From: Symbiodinium natans
Taxonomy: Eukaryota; Sar; Dinophyceae; Suessiales; Symbiodiniaceae
Length of the DNA stretch: 64,000 bases
Direction of reading: 5' to 3'
Assembly: GCA_905221605.1 (NCBI GenBank)
Contig: CAJNDS010002389.1
Coordinates: 374,001 to 438,000, forward strand
Shown: one piece after another, positions 44,670 through 55,525 of the stretch
Numbering within the stretch: the first letter of the stretch is position 1
Layout of the letters: every line of letters starts with the position of its first letter
Made by a program: the position numbers and the translations under genes
Notes under the pieces: generated by a model
The model's input: only the letters and a program-made list of their open reading frames with translations
Database searches by the model: none
Told to the model about the DNA's origin: nothing

Positions 44670-46257
44670 GGGCTCGCGCTCTCGGAAGATGGATTTGCTG
44701 CCTTTAGCTTTGGGGGATTCAAGTTCAGTTTCGGATGCGTGCTTTCATTGCGCTAGATCCTGCGTGTGACTGCTAGCGCTGCTAGGCTACGCTGCAGAAG
44801 TCTCAAAGGCTTTGACGTGTTGGAAAGGCCTTACGGCTGGGCCCCTGGAGCCGCGAATGGCCTTGCCATCAAGCGCGAACGCAACCCTCAGGATCCAACC
44901 CAAAGCACCATTTCCAGGAAGGAGAAGCGAGCCGAGAAAGTCTCCATGTTTTTTACGAAGGGGCTGGTCGTCCTTGCCGGCGTGGGGGTGGGACTGAAAA
45001 ACAATCTTCAATCAGGTCTTCCGAGGCACTGCGCAATGCACTGTGGCCCTGGTCACGAAGCTCTGCAGTGTTTGTGCCACTGCTCGAACAGCACCTAAAC
45101 TCTTCATTTCAGCATCCGGACATTTACCGAATCTTGGCCGACTCTCGAGCACTTCCAGTTTCTCAGTAGTGAGTGCTGTGCTCTTTTGTTGCTGTTCAGG
45201 CGGGGACGAGCTTGTAAAGGTCTTCGGGAAGTGCGCCGCGCCCGAGCTGTGCATGACAGGGGTTCAGGTTTTTGGGTGGTGAACCTTCAGACTTCGAACG
45301 CCCAAGATTGCTTCTGATCAAGCCTTTAGGGGAATGGATGGGCATCTGAAACCACCTGTAGGGTCAGGTAGGAAGATCACCCCGCCCCAACGCAGCCTGC
45401 ACACACACACACACATAGATTTTTTGCCTGCAGGGAGGGCTTCTCACTCAAGAAGCTGTAAGGAGGGTGAGAGTCAGCATCAAGTTGCCCTTCGTTACAA
45501 CAGTCCCGTGTTGCTGTATTCCTTGAAATCCCATCGTGTCGTTCTACCACCTTTAGAAGAAGGCTGCGAGACCCAACTATGAGGCTTAAGCTATCTGGCA
45601 GATTGGCGGCTCCCCAAAACCGTACTCTAATTATTCAGGCCCCCTACGTTATACTTATGATGTTCAGCCTTGTGTCGGCGGCATCGGTTGCCGCGCAGGG
45701 GTCGAAGATAGGGACGATAGGGACTTGGTGATCACGCCAATCCCTCCTCGTTTCGTCCGTTTCCCCCAACACCTGAGGCCCTGCAGCCTTAAACAGAATC
45801 CTGCTTGGTGCCGTATGCCACCCACCATAGAATGTACAAGTGGCCCTGCTTAGACTGCTTAGATAGTTGGGAGCATTTTTTTGATCGTGTCCGCACACGC
45901 AGACATGCACGAACTCTTGTGCTTCCTACTCCTCTCAAGTCGGCACAGCCAGGTGGGTGGACCTTGCAGATATTGCCCGCAAGCTTGCGGAAATGCGTGG
46001 ACCTTGCCATGGCAAAGAGTTGCGAGGAAATGGGCTGAGCAGGATTTGGGATCCTGGGGTAAGGCAATGGTAAAGGCGATTATCCCATTCAGCCAAGTTA
46101 AGTTATGCGAACTTTGTTTTGGCTCGCGTTGCTCTCGGCCCGTCCAGGCCATGCAGTATGGGCCCCCAATTACATGGGCCTTGCTGGAGACAAAAAGCCT
46201 TGCCGAATTTCGGCGTATTTAGTCTGAATGCTAATGGTTCAAGGACATACATCGTTT
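44670..46257. other. Anonymous segment, no gene recognised
   Basis: Both strands hold frames of 70-113 codons without recognisable similarity. A short (AC)n lies at 45402-45414. A lone family E right end (CTCTAATTATTCAGGCCCC) lies at 45625-45643. Confidence 0.6.
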
Positions 46258-46353
46258 AGAAGGGGAACCTTTATAGACCCCAAATTCTAGAATTCCCTTC
46301 TAATCCCTTGTAGTAGGGACCCCAAGAAGGTCCCCCTAACTTCGGAAACCCCC
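46258..46353 (-). mobile_element. Family A MITE-like element, left end shortened
   Basis: It carries CCCAAATTCTAGAATTCCCT, GTAGGGACCCCAAGAAGG and the right terminus CTTCGGAAACCCCC. The left end begins with AGAAGGGGAACC and so lacks the outer dozen bases. GTTT occurs on both sides (46254-46257, 46354-46357), but since the left end is incomplete this could be coincidence. Confidence 0.65.
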
Positions 46354-46467
46354 GTTTTTCTCGGAATCAATGAGGGAGGATGGAGCTTACCGCTCAGGCC
46401 CGGCGTCGTGGAGGCTGCTGCAGTGAGTCGAGGGAGCGACGATCACTATGCGCCACGTCGGGAATAT

Positions 46468-46575
46468 GGGGGTTTCCGAAAATTAGGGGTACTTTCTTGG
46501 GGTCCTTATGATAAGGGAATCCTACTATTTGGGGTCTATATTAAGGTTCCCCTATTTTCGTAACGGTAAACTCCC
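46468..46575 (+). mobile_element. Family A MITE-like element with ATAT flanking duplication
   Basis: This 108-bp element starts GGGGGTTTCCGAAAATTAGG and ends CCTATTTTCGTAACGGTAAA then CTCCC. The core is AGGGAATCCTACTATTTGGG. ATAT lies at 46464-46467 and 46576-46579. It sits 114 bp from an oppositely oriented family A copy. Confidence 0.88.
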
Positions 46576-46579
46576 ATAT

Positions 46580-48426
46580 GTGTCTGCGCGGATTGGGCGG
46601 CTCGTGTTTGTTAGTCGAACCCCGTATTCAGCAGTCCTAAACGTGTAGTTCCAGCCCAGCACCAAATTCTAGCCTCCAAGACCTCACCCTGAACCATTCA
46701 TCATTAATCTCATACAACCATCGTAACGGTACCATGAGACATGTTTGTTCTTGACTTTGCTTTAATGACGGAATTTGGTACTTCGCGTTTTTTTGTTAGA
46801 ACCCTTGGCCAGCTGTCCGAGAGAGAAACGACTCACTTCTAAACTCTGGTCGCAGGCTAGGACGCAACTTCTCCAAGCATGGCGGTATGGAAATAGAAAG
46901 TCTAAGTGGATGAAGGCAAGAGTGAAGCAAGAAGTTGAACATACCAGTTTTTGTACTGTTTAGTATGGTACGGTTGTGAATGCGAACGAGTCTTGCAAAC
47001 AGCCAGTGCTTTCCATGCATCAGGACAGGTTGCTGATCACGAACCTAATCTGTAAGTGCATTACGTTCTCTAGAACCGAGACATTTGCGCAGTTGCTGCT
47101 GCAATATGATTGCGGAATGTGTATTGTGGAATCTACATGCCAACGGGCAGTTCTTGGAGGCCACCGGCCCGAGTTGTCAAGTGAGCAATGTCTCTACGTT
47201 TTTTCGAGCGGTTTCTGCGCAGAGCATTGTTATCTGAGACTAAGAGCACTGGCAGCGGGCCCGCGCGCATGTGAGGTTCCGTTGACCGTTTGTGGCCCAT
47301 GAAATGTACGAACTGTCGAATAATGAGGTGCTTGGGGGGGGGGGCTGCGCCTTGCGCAATGTACCTATGAATTGCTGTGCAACTGCGTGAACAGCATCCA
47401 ACCCGTTGCTCGTGGCACAGTTTGCGAACAGTCGACAACAAAGTCACTGTGGCGGAAATTCTCCCGAACTTGAGAAAGTTTCAGGTTAGCTGCCATGTTC
47501 CCCATTCCTAAGTCTATGCGTCTAGGGCCTAGGGTTTAGGGTTTAGGGATCCTCCAGAAAAGCCTGAAGCAATCCAAGGCAGTGGCAGTGCTTGCTGCCG
47601 GGTGCGACCCCGCAACACTCGCAAGCGCAGTGGCATCTGCGAAGGCTCGGCCGACACCTGCATTTTCAAGGGCTTCATAGCTACAAGCAGCGATGCCGGA
47701 CAGACTCTTCGAGCCTTTTCGATTTCGAATTTGGGGCTCCAAGTGGTTCTGTCTGCTCGTGTTGTTGCAGGCTATAGGCTCGTGCCCAGAAAAAGCGCAG
47801 CAAACCCTTAGCCTAAGCGTTAACAACTTAAACATCGAACACGTAACCTTCGACACGAAGAGAAAGTGTAAGGCCTGGAACGTCACTCTGCCTCCTGAAG
47901 CTCGTTTTTTTAACCAAAGCCGATGCCACACCTGACAAACTCGGCAAAACCGGACTATAGCATCCTTGTGTACCCTAATGTTTCCTCCTGTTGCTCGGTA
48001 TTCGGCGACAAGATCACATTATGGGTCCTGAATATTTAAAGGATCTGAAGAACCATCCCCAGCTCCAATCGCCAGATTTTGCCTCCCAGCGGTGGAGTGC
48101 GCCTGCAAACGTGGCACGGTCGCACGTAAAAGGTTCTTGTTGGTAGAGGTCGGGGAAGATCGCGTGATATGTGGGTCCATTGCCGCCAAAAGTCACATCG
48201 TAAACAGCATGTGATGAACATGGACGTCCTTGCCCAAACGAGCACCGGCTGACAGCCACGCTGTTCCACTCTTATCGGTTCATTGCCCAAGAAGGGTGTT
48301 ATTTCAAAAGACAGGCGCAACTCCAAGCATTTACATCCAAGGGATCCATGTAAGGCGCGACTCATGTTGGTGTGATTTTTTCGATGTGCTGCGGTTGCAA
48401 AACTACCTACATCCCCCCCCCACCCT
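46580..48426. other. Anonymous segment, no gene recognised
   Basis: Frames of 60-131 codons occur on both strands, none recognisable. One short TTTAGGG array is at 47524-47548, the first after a 10-kb absence. Confidence 0.6.
47524..47548 (+). repeat. Short interstitial telomeric array
   Basis: Three TTTAGGG units preceded by a degenerate CTAGGG. Confidence 0.8.
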
Positions 48427-48771
48427 GTGAAGAATAGTTGCGAGGGCGGGTGGAGCTGTATAACTAGAATTGGCGTGGGTGTTGTCGCGACAGTGTTGGA
48501 TGATGCCCCGAGCACATCCACTAGGTGCGAGCTCAGAGATATTACCAGAAACCAAAGACAGTTCAGCGAAGAATTAAATACTCTACGTCAAGCAGGCTTG
48601 TTGGCGAACCGCTACCGAGAAATGGCGAGACGCGCAAGGCCAGGCCACGAGCTTTCGGTGACGGACCGTTGGGTTCACGGCATTGCATCTCTTTCGACTT
48701 TCTACGCGAGGACACCTTCCAACCCCTCTAGGCCCCAGACCCTCGGATCTCCTTGTAGAGCGATGGTCTGA
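48427..48771 (+). CDS. Unrecognised open frame, 114 codons
   Basis: The function is not recognised. The frame is ATG-initiated and ends in TGA. From about residue 36 it has a helical, charged region (RNQRQFSEELNTLRQAGLLA then NRYREMARRARPG) that looks like genuine protein, possibly a short coiled coil. The last 25 residues are proline- and serine-rich. No family assignment is possible, and no promoter or splice evidence exists. It could be a small gene, an exon or chance. Confidence 0.25.
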   Translation: MKNSCEGGWSCITRIGVGVVATVLDDAPSTSTRCELRDITRNQRQFSEELNTLRQAGLLANRYREMARRARPGHELSVTDRWVHGIASLSTFYARTPSNPSRPQTLGSPCRAMV

Positions 48772-49010
48772 TGAGGTATGGTTCAGGGCTTTGGATGTTG
48801 ACAAGTGAGATGCCCTTCGTATACCTGCGCTACAAGGCCTGCAGCGCGCACTAGTTATTAGCATTCAACCGTTCGCTTGAGCCGTATTGATCCGCTGTCG
48901 GCGCAACCAAGCCCTGTGTGCCTAACACAACTTCCAGAACAGGGGCTTTCAAGGCACAATACATTCACTAAGAGCCACTCGCGGGCTTGTACATGTAGGA
49001 TGGGCAGGAC

Positions 49011-49043
49011 GGGTTTAGGGTTTCGGGTTTAGGGTTTAGGGTT
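49011..49043 (+). repeat. Interstitial telomeric array, TTTAGGG
   Basis: About five units, one TTTCGGG. Confidence 0.88.
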
Positions 49044-49098
49044 GCCGGTTTCCGTGACCTGCATCGGTTAGTCGGGGGTGGGGCAGGTCTTGCCACAT

Positions 49099-49178
49099 TA
49101 AGGGTTTCCGACTTTCGGGGGTACCTTATTGGGTTACAAGGAAATCCTAGTACTTATTGGGGGTTTCGTAAACCCCCC
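49099..49178 (+). mobile_element. Family A MITE-like element with ACAT flanking duplication
   Basis: This is an 80-bp copy. TAAGGGTTTCCGACTTTCGG is at the left, GGGTTTCGTAAACCCCCC at the right, and GGGGTACCTTATTGGGTTAC plus AAATCCTAGTACTTATTGGG inside. ACAT lies at 49095-49098 and 49179-49182. Confidence 0.82.
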
Positions 49179-49314
49179 ACATGGGAGGTAGCTGCCAAGA
49201 TCCACAATTGGTACCCTTTGCATCCTCGCATGTGAGGCGTGAGCCTGGCACGCCTTGCTTGAAGTTTGAGCATACAACCCCTCTCGACTCAAATTACGCC
49301 TCAAGCCGATGAAG

Positions 49315-49456
49315 CCCTAATCTAATTTAACATAGTATAACATAACAAAATAAAGCATAGTATAACATAATATAATGCAATATATTGGAAGAATAGAATT
49401 GAATATCCTATATTAAAATATGATATGCTAGAATACATTTTAATTAAGATTATACA
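49315..49456 (+). repeat. AT-rich tract with TATAACATAA-type units
   Basis: AATCTAATTTAACATAGTAT and related A/T words resemble the lead-in of the TAA microsatellite at 11300-11365 (AATCTAATCTAACATAATAT). It is probably a shared simple-sequence or element remnant. Confidence 0.6.
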
Positions 49457-49551
49457 ATATACTCCAACCTGTCACCAGTGCAGTCGCAGGTGGATCGACA
49501 GCGCCTTCTGGAGCTTCTCCAGCTGCCGGCTAAGTGCTGCTGCTGGATTGG

Positions 49552-49576
49552 AGGGTTTAGGGTTTAGGGTTTAGGG
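49552..49576 (+). repeat. Short interstitial telomeric array
   Basis: Three exact TTTAGGG units. Confidence 0.88.
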
Positions 49577-49869
49577 ACTTGCAGCTGGTAAGGCCTCAGG
49601 GAGTTCAGGTGTACAGTCACGCCAAGTGTTGCAGATCACGAGGTTGGGTCTAATGCGTTTAATGTGTTTGTTACGTCTGCCCGGCGCCTAAGTTTCAGAC
49701 AAAGATGCCTCTAAGAGGTTCTGAGACCAGTTCCGAGGCGCTGTAGTACGCAGGAGCACATCACCACATCATGCTCGCACCTGCCCTTGCAAACATTCGG
49801 GAACCTGTGGCCCATGCAGGCGCTTACAATCGGCAGTTAGTTGTCAGCCCCGTCCCGAGCCCATCATTG

Positions 49870-49894
49870 CCCCCCCCCCCCCCCCCCCCCCCCC
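49870..49894 (+). repeat. Poly-C run of 25
   Basis: A homopolymer. The proline run in the overlapping frame is an artefact. Confidence 0.92.
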
Positions 49895-50285
49895 GGATCT
49901 TCCAACGCAGGCGTGCAAGCGTAGAGAGAGGCGAGAAGCAATCAGTTGTGGGCCTGCCAAGCGCATTCTCGCGGACCAAACCTGCAAGAAGTCAGGCACT
50001 CCAGGCTGCCGCTTGCGACTTCCACGCCCGTTCCGGCTCCGACCAGGAGGGATGAGTTGAGGGCCTAGGGATGCATGATAGGCCAGGTGTCACAGGCTTT
50101 TGGGGTTGCCTCTGGTTTTTCGTGCTTCGTTCGTGGGAATGTGAGAAACAGCTAATGCCTCAACCCGAACACAGTGAGATGCAGGCCGGAGGAGAGGGAG
50201 GATGAGGAGACGCTCCTGAGAGTTGTGGAGGAGGTGAACGCCCTCAGGGATGACCGGGCTTTCATTCACAGGGGGTCTCCTGTTC

Positions 50286-51470
50286 GAGCAAACAACAACA
50301 AACAACAGCAAACAGCAACAAACAACAACGAACAACACCAAACAGCAACAAACAACAGCAAACAACAAGCGACAACACGCAACAACATGCAACAACAAGC
50401 AACAACAAGCAACAACAAGCCAACAAGAGGAAGCAACAGGCAAAAAGCAGCAACGACAAGTAGCAACAAGCAACAACAGCCAGCAACACGCAACAGCAAG
50501 TAACAACAAACAACACACGACAAACTACAAACAGAACAACAAACAACGAACAACTAACAACTAACAATTAATGAAAGTAACAAATAGCAACGAGCAACCA
50601 ACTAGCAACTACCAACAACCAACACCTACCAACTAGCAACTAACAACTGACAACTGACAACTGACGTCTAACAACATGCAACAAGGAACAACCAACAAAC
50701 AACAACCAATCAACAGCCAACAAACAACACCCAACAAACAGCAGCCAACAGGCAACAGCCAACAGGCAACGAGCGACAAGCCACAAGCAACAAGCCACAA
50801 GACACAAGCAACAAGCCAGAAGCCACAAGCCGCAAGCCACAAGCTACAAAGACAACGACAAAGACACAGAGACAAAGACAAAACAGACGAAGACGAAGAG
50901 ACAGAAAGAAAAAGCAACAAAGACACAAACACGCAAAGACACAAAAAACACAACGCCACAAAGACACACAGCCACAAAGGCACAGAGACACAAACGCACA
51001 ACAGGCACAAACACACAGAGACAACAAGTCAACGACAATAAGACAAAGACAACAAGACAAAGACAAAAATACAAAGACACAAAGAGACAGACGCAGAAAG
51101 GACAAAGTCAAAGACACCAAAGACAAAGACGCAACAAGACAAAGACACAAAAGGCAAAGACACAAAAACACAAAGACACAATAAGACAAAGAGACAACAA
51201 GGCTGAAAGACATAAAGACAAAAGGCAGAAAGGCAAAAAGGCACAAAGACAAAAGAAGCACAAAGACAAAAACACACACACACACACACACACAAAGACA
51301 AACAAAGATACAAAGACAAAAAGATACGAATGCAAAAACACAAAGACAAAACTACAAAGACAACACGACAAGGACAAAGACAAAGGCAATGACAGTGGCA
51401 ATGACGAAGACAAAGACACAGACAAAAGACAAAGATAAAGACCAAGACAAGTGCAAAGACAAAGCAACAG
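50286..51470 (+). repeat. 1.2-kb CAA / ACAAGCC / ACAAAGAC simple-sequence block
   Basis: There are three zones: CAACAA and CAGCAA words to about 50650, then CAACAAGCCACAAG words to about 50850, then ACAAAGACAAAGAC words with an (AC)n tract at 51271-51292. The plus strand is very poor in T, and poor in G over much of its length. Long open frames occur on both strands (minus strand Cys/Leu/Val-rich) only because stop codons cannot form. Confidence 0.92.
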
Positions 51471-51884
51471 CAACAGCACTAGCAACAATAACCACAGGCG
51501 CAACCGCAGCCATGACTGCAACAGGTGGCCGACAATAAGGCTGATGTTCACAGTATAGGTTGACTTCTGGCAAGTTGGAGGGTACGGATAACCACTTCGG
51601 ATGCTGATACGTCGCACACAAACGAAGACTGCCCGAAGTTCTTCCCAAGTCGCTTGCATGATCCATGGATGGGCGATTATACTCTATAATCTCTTCAAAG
51701 GCCCTTGATAGGGTTCATTGTGGGAATTTTAAGGCCTAATAGCCCAGCCTGGTATGGAAGGTCCTCCGACCTCCCCGGCGCGTTCGGCCCAGCGACGCCT
51801 TTGCTGCCCTCGGTGGCAACTCCGTGGCTGCAGTTTTTGCAGCGGCTGCGGCGGCTCGCCACGGGCTCCACGACACAGAATGTA

Positions 51885-51930
51885 GGTTAGGGTTTAGGGT
51901 TTAGGGTTTATGGTTTAGGGTTTAGGGCTT
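51885..51930 (+). repeat. Interstitial telomeric array, TTTAGGG
   Basis: Six units, one TTTATGG. Confidence 0.9.
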
Positions 51931-52474
51931 AAGAGGCCAAAAAAAGGTCACGCGCATCAAGCACCCGAGGTGTATGCGATTCAAAACTCGCAAGCTTGTC
52001 CGTTCTTTCCCGGTTCCTTCTCGCTTTGGGTCAGGGCGTAGTTTGGAACCCGGCACTCAAGGCCCTGACTTTTTTGATTGAAGGGCGCAGGTCTGCTTTT
52101 GGTCCGCTTTGGCACGTCCGTGTCTTATTTTGTCTCGTAGGTCCGCGTGGCTTACGCAGACACTTTCACTTGCACTGACACTTATGTGCTTAAACATTCA
52201 GATCACACTTCTAGGATATTTGCAGTGATGCAGGAGCACGTAATTTGGGTTTACGGGGCTCAGGTCTCTGAGCAGGTATCCAGCAGACTCGGATAGCTAG
52301 CATTGCGCAGTCAATGCCTGGGACCCTTGTGCCCCAACCATGGTGCTGAGCTCCACGTTCCAGTTGTCCTTGGTTCAAGAATGCTGTCCCCCAAAACGTT
52401 AAGCACCTGTCGATGCACCACTCACCGCGGCTAAGTCGGCGGAGACATAGCTGCCTCTGTTTCAAGAACCACAG

Positions 52475-52540
52475 CCCTACACCCTAAACCCTAAACTCTA
52501 CACCCCAAACCCTAAACCCCAAACCCCAAACCTAAACCCA
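52475..52540 (-). repeat. Degenerate interstitial telomeric array
   Basis: About nine CCCTAAA-like units, several changed to CCCCAAA or CCCTACA. Confidence 0.88.
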
Positions 52541-52686
52541 AGAGTGCGATGCGTGTGCCACAGGCTCCGCATTTCCGCAGCAGCACTCCTGGCGGCGCCA
52601 GCGCTGGGCGAAGTGCACGTGCAGGCCCAGGTCCAGCCAGAAGCTTCCGAGCCCAGCCGATCCACTCTACAGTCCCTGAACCTACT

Positions 52687-52799
52687 CCTAGTAGTAGAGT
52701 AGGTAACCTTTAACCTTTTTGGGGTAGTAGAACCCCCTTATAATTTCAAAGGTTAACCTTGAGTTTTCCCAGGTTACTGGACAACTAAGTACTAAGCTA
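52687..52799 (+). mobile_element. Family C element with TACT flanking duplication (copy 3)
   Basis: This 113-bp element runs from CCTAGTAGTAGAGTAGGTAA to GGTTACTGGACAACTAAG, with TACT at 52683-52686 and 52800-52803. It is most similar to the copy at 9236. Confidence 0.85.
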
Positions 52800-52960
52800 C
52801 TAAGATCAGTGAAGTATGTTCTGCCTGCCTGAAGCTGTTTCATGTACGGTTTAGGGTTTAGCGGTACTTGGTGATCTAGGCTTTCGGGTGCTCAAGACAC
52901 GTAGGCTGTGGGTTAGAGCTTTAGGTGCCGGCTTTGGTGCTTGTGCTTGCGCGCTGGGTA

Positions 52961-53090
52961 TGGGGTCGGAATCATTACTAATGGTATTCCCTTACGATCC
53001 CTATATCATTCTGCAACAACAACACAACCCACCCACCCCCCCCCCCCCAATAAAAATTAAAACCTGTCATTCTAATTATTAAGGCCCCTA
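52961..53090 (+). mobile_element. Family E inverted-repeat element (copy 2)
   Basis: The left end TGGGGTCGGAATCATTACTA and GGTATTCCC match copy 1 (4535). The right end TCTAATTATTAAGGCCCCTA matches as well. The middle carries an unrelated CAACAACAACAC and poly-C stretch, so the core differs. No flanking duplication was found. Confidence 0.45.
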
Positions 53091-53352
53091 TATATCAGAC
53101 GACAAGCTCGGCCAGGACCTGGCTGCCAGTCCAAAGCGACCACGCTTGTCCACAAGGTGTGCTTGCTCCAGCGCCCTCGCGAGGGCTGTTGGGGGGATTC
53201 TTGCTAGGACGCGACATCGTTGAGGTCCCAGAGCCCTCGGTTAAAGTCTCAAAGCTGCGGGCACTGGGGGCTCTAGCTGCATAGGTCCTCCTTGGATGAT
53301 GTCGCCGAGATGCTGAACATGCCGCCGGAGGCGACGTTTGGGCCAAGGAATC

Positions 53353-53428
53353 GGTTTAGGGATCAGGGTTCAGGGTTCAGGGTTTAGGGTTTACGGTTTG
53401 GGGTGTAGTAGGGTTTAGGGTTTGGGGT
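53353..53428 (+). repeat. Degenerate interstitial telomeric array
   Basis: About nine TTTAGGG-like units with TTCAGGG, TTTACGG and TTTGGGG variants. Confidence 0.85.
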
Positions 53429-53546
53429 CCCAGTTTTTGTGGTCTTGGACAGGGGGCTCCAACAGTGCCGATCCCAGTAGACGCAGAGGGAGACAACTTC
53501 AGGGCCTCGGCTGATGGCTTTGCTTAGTGATGTATGACTTTGTAAG

Positions 53547-53600
53547 TTTGGATGTTCCCCCTTATACTTACAGTCCTTAATGGGGGTTCGAGTACCCCGT
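53547..53600 (+). mobile_element. Family B element, left half only
   Basis: TTTGGATGTTCCCCCTTATA and CAGTCCTTAATGGGGGTT match the left halves at 13046 and 15506. The right half is missing after GAGTACCCCG, so this is a truncated copy. Confidence 0.65.
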
Positions 53601-53680
53601 AACCAAAATGTAAGTTTCCATAAAGTTAAAGATCTAAGGCTGGTCTAAGGCTCCCGAGGTGACCTAAGCCAGGACGTGGA

Positions 53681-53702
53681 GTTTAGGGTTTAGGGTTTAG
53701 GG
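53681..53702 (+). repeat. Short interstitial telomeric array
   Basis: Three exact TTTAGGG units. A two-unit CCCTAAA remnant lies at 53836-53854. Confidence 0.85.
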
Positions 53703-54110
53703 TCCCTCCTTCAGGACATCTGAGGCACGAGCCCGAGCCCTCTTAATCCCGAGTTTTGCACCTTTTCAGGCATTTCAGGCAGCAGTAGGCCCCGGATTTG
53801 CCCGAAGCCTCCTTCCAAGCAGCCCTGTCAGGCAAACCTTAAACCCTAAACCCTACAAGCTCGAAAGGATCTCCGAGAGGATGCGGCGGACGATCTCGGC
53901 GTTCCCGGCCGCGTCACGCTCCAAGCCTAAGGTGCGATAAGGGCCCATTGTTTAATTGTTAAGGCCCTTATAGTAGGTCGCAAGGTTTGATGGGTTTTCT
54001 GTTCAATTTTGCAGCTGTTGATAAGTTTGGCAGGTTTGTTTGCTGGGCCTGGCTCTTAGGCTGGAAGAGCTTGCTTCAGACTGTTTAGAGACAGGCCCAC
54101 CCTATTCTCA

Positions 54111-54299
54111 GTGATTCGCGAAGTAGAACGACCCTCCCCTCTTCTAAAATCCATCGTGCCCACCAAGAATACCGCAATACGAATCGCCCACCAAAGCGGG
54201 CTGAGCCCACTGCCTGACGATACACTGGGGCCCGCTCAAGAGTGCAAGAGCATGTCCGTTGTTATCTGCGAATTGCAGTCAGGAGCCAAACTCAGATGA
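54111..54299 (+). CDS. Candidate internal or terminal exon, function unknown
   Basis: The function is not recognised. A possible acceptor (CTATTCTCAG) ends at 54110. It is followed by about 60 codons with natural amino-acid mix (REVERPSPLLKSIVPTKNTA at its start), closed by TGA at 54297-54299. There is no in-frame ATG near the beginning, so only an exon, not a whole gene, is plausible. A chance open frame is the alternative. Confidence 0.2.
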   Translation: MIREVERPSPLLKSIVPTKNTAIRIAHQSGLSPLPDDTLGPAQECKSMSVVICELQSGAKLR

Positions 54300-54399
54300 G
54301 CCACTTGAAACATCAGAAAGTAGGCAACGGCTGGCGGCACAGGGTCTCCAGGCACCCCTGATGCTAACGATTACCGGGCACTGCGGTTGTCCCAGTAGC

Positions 54400-54790
54400 T
54401 GTCCTTCATTCTCTTCGAATATTCCCGGCTGTTCACGTCTAAACTTGAGGGAATGACTATCTAAGTAGTAAGAGTGCAACCCTATAAGTTCAATTCGCTC
54501 AACGGGTATAAGCATGTTGTTGAGTTGCAAGCCATTTGGTATTATGGTTTTTCAACGAATAGTATAGCTAGCTGCAACTGCAACAGAAAACGACAACTAG
54601 CCCCGTCCTTCCTTATCTTCCAATATTTCCGGCCTATCATCAAGCAACAACTTGAGGGAACGAATATCTAACTAGTCAGAGTGCAACCCTATAAGTACAG
54701 TTCGCCAATGGATGAAGTAATGCTTTTCAATTGCAAGCTGGTTGGTACTTTCGATTAACGAACAGTATAGGCTACTTGAAACCCCGAAAC
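54400..54790 (+). repeat. Diverged tandem duplication, about 205-bp unit
   Basis: 54400-54590 and 54604-54790 share TGTCCTTCATTCTCTTC / CGTCCTTCCTTATCTTC, AACTTGAGGGAA, AGAGTGCAACCCTATAAGT, TTGCAAGC and GAA(T/C)AGTATAG, in order. The offset is 204-206 bp. Confidence 0.88.
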
Positions 54791-55525
54791 TCAGCACAAC
54801 CCGAACCCTAATAGTAGTCTCCTGGCCGAGGCCATCGAAGCCGTGTGGTTGCATCCTCAGCCGCTAGCCAACAGCCCCATGATGCCTGGACCCTGCACAG
54901 AGTCCGGGCACGGGATTGCAAGCTGGAAAGTTGGGGCTTGCGGAAGGTTAGACGTCTTCAGATTGAAGAGCTTGAAGTTTCGGGATTTAGGACTGGCAAT
55001 GCTTGCTCGTGTTTTGTCAATAATGCCAAAGGGGGCGTGTTGCGGGGCGGTTTCCTGAAGTAGGCAGCTCGTTGACACAAACTAAATGAGTCACCGCTCG
55101 CGGCTTTTGTCAGTCTTTCATGCTGCTGATGCCACAACCCATCCCCGAAGCCTGAAAACTCATAAGCCTGCAGCCTTGGAGTTCTCACAACCCCTCACAA
55201 GCACGAAAGTATACGAAAGCAGTTCCAGGGTGTCCAGCAAATTCAGCTTCAAAATGACCTGAAGGCATCTTTCGTGGAAGGATTGCCGAAGCAGATGTCA
55301 TCCGAAGTGCTGCCCCTAAAAAAACCGTGCTCTTGAAACCGAATCCGAAGCCTTGAAACCCCACACGCTTGCCATGGACAATCCGCATCTCAAGAGTGTC
55401 CTGGCACCTTGGTTGCAAGTTTACCCTCGGGTGCGACTGGGTGTCAGTGTTAGGATTCTGGTTTGTGGGTTGTGGGTTTAGGGTTTAGGGTGGACCGCTG
55501 GGGGTGATAGCAGGGAGTCCCGAAG

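Noticed and set aside
50090-51659. Minus-strand Cys/Leu/Val-rich frames of up to 193 codons resembling membrane or cysteine-rich proteins
   Set aside because: The composition follows from CAA/ACAAAGAC words, which cannot form stops on that strand. Several phases are open at once.
55474-55491. Telo-box promoter upstream of the 215-codon frame
   Set aside because: A two-unit telomeric remnant lies about 40 bp upstream, but such remnants occur everywhere in the window, so its position is not informative.
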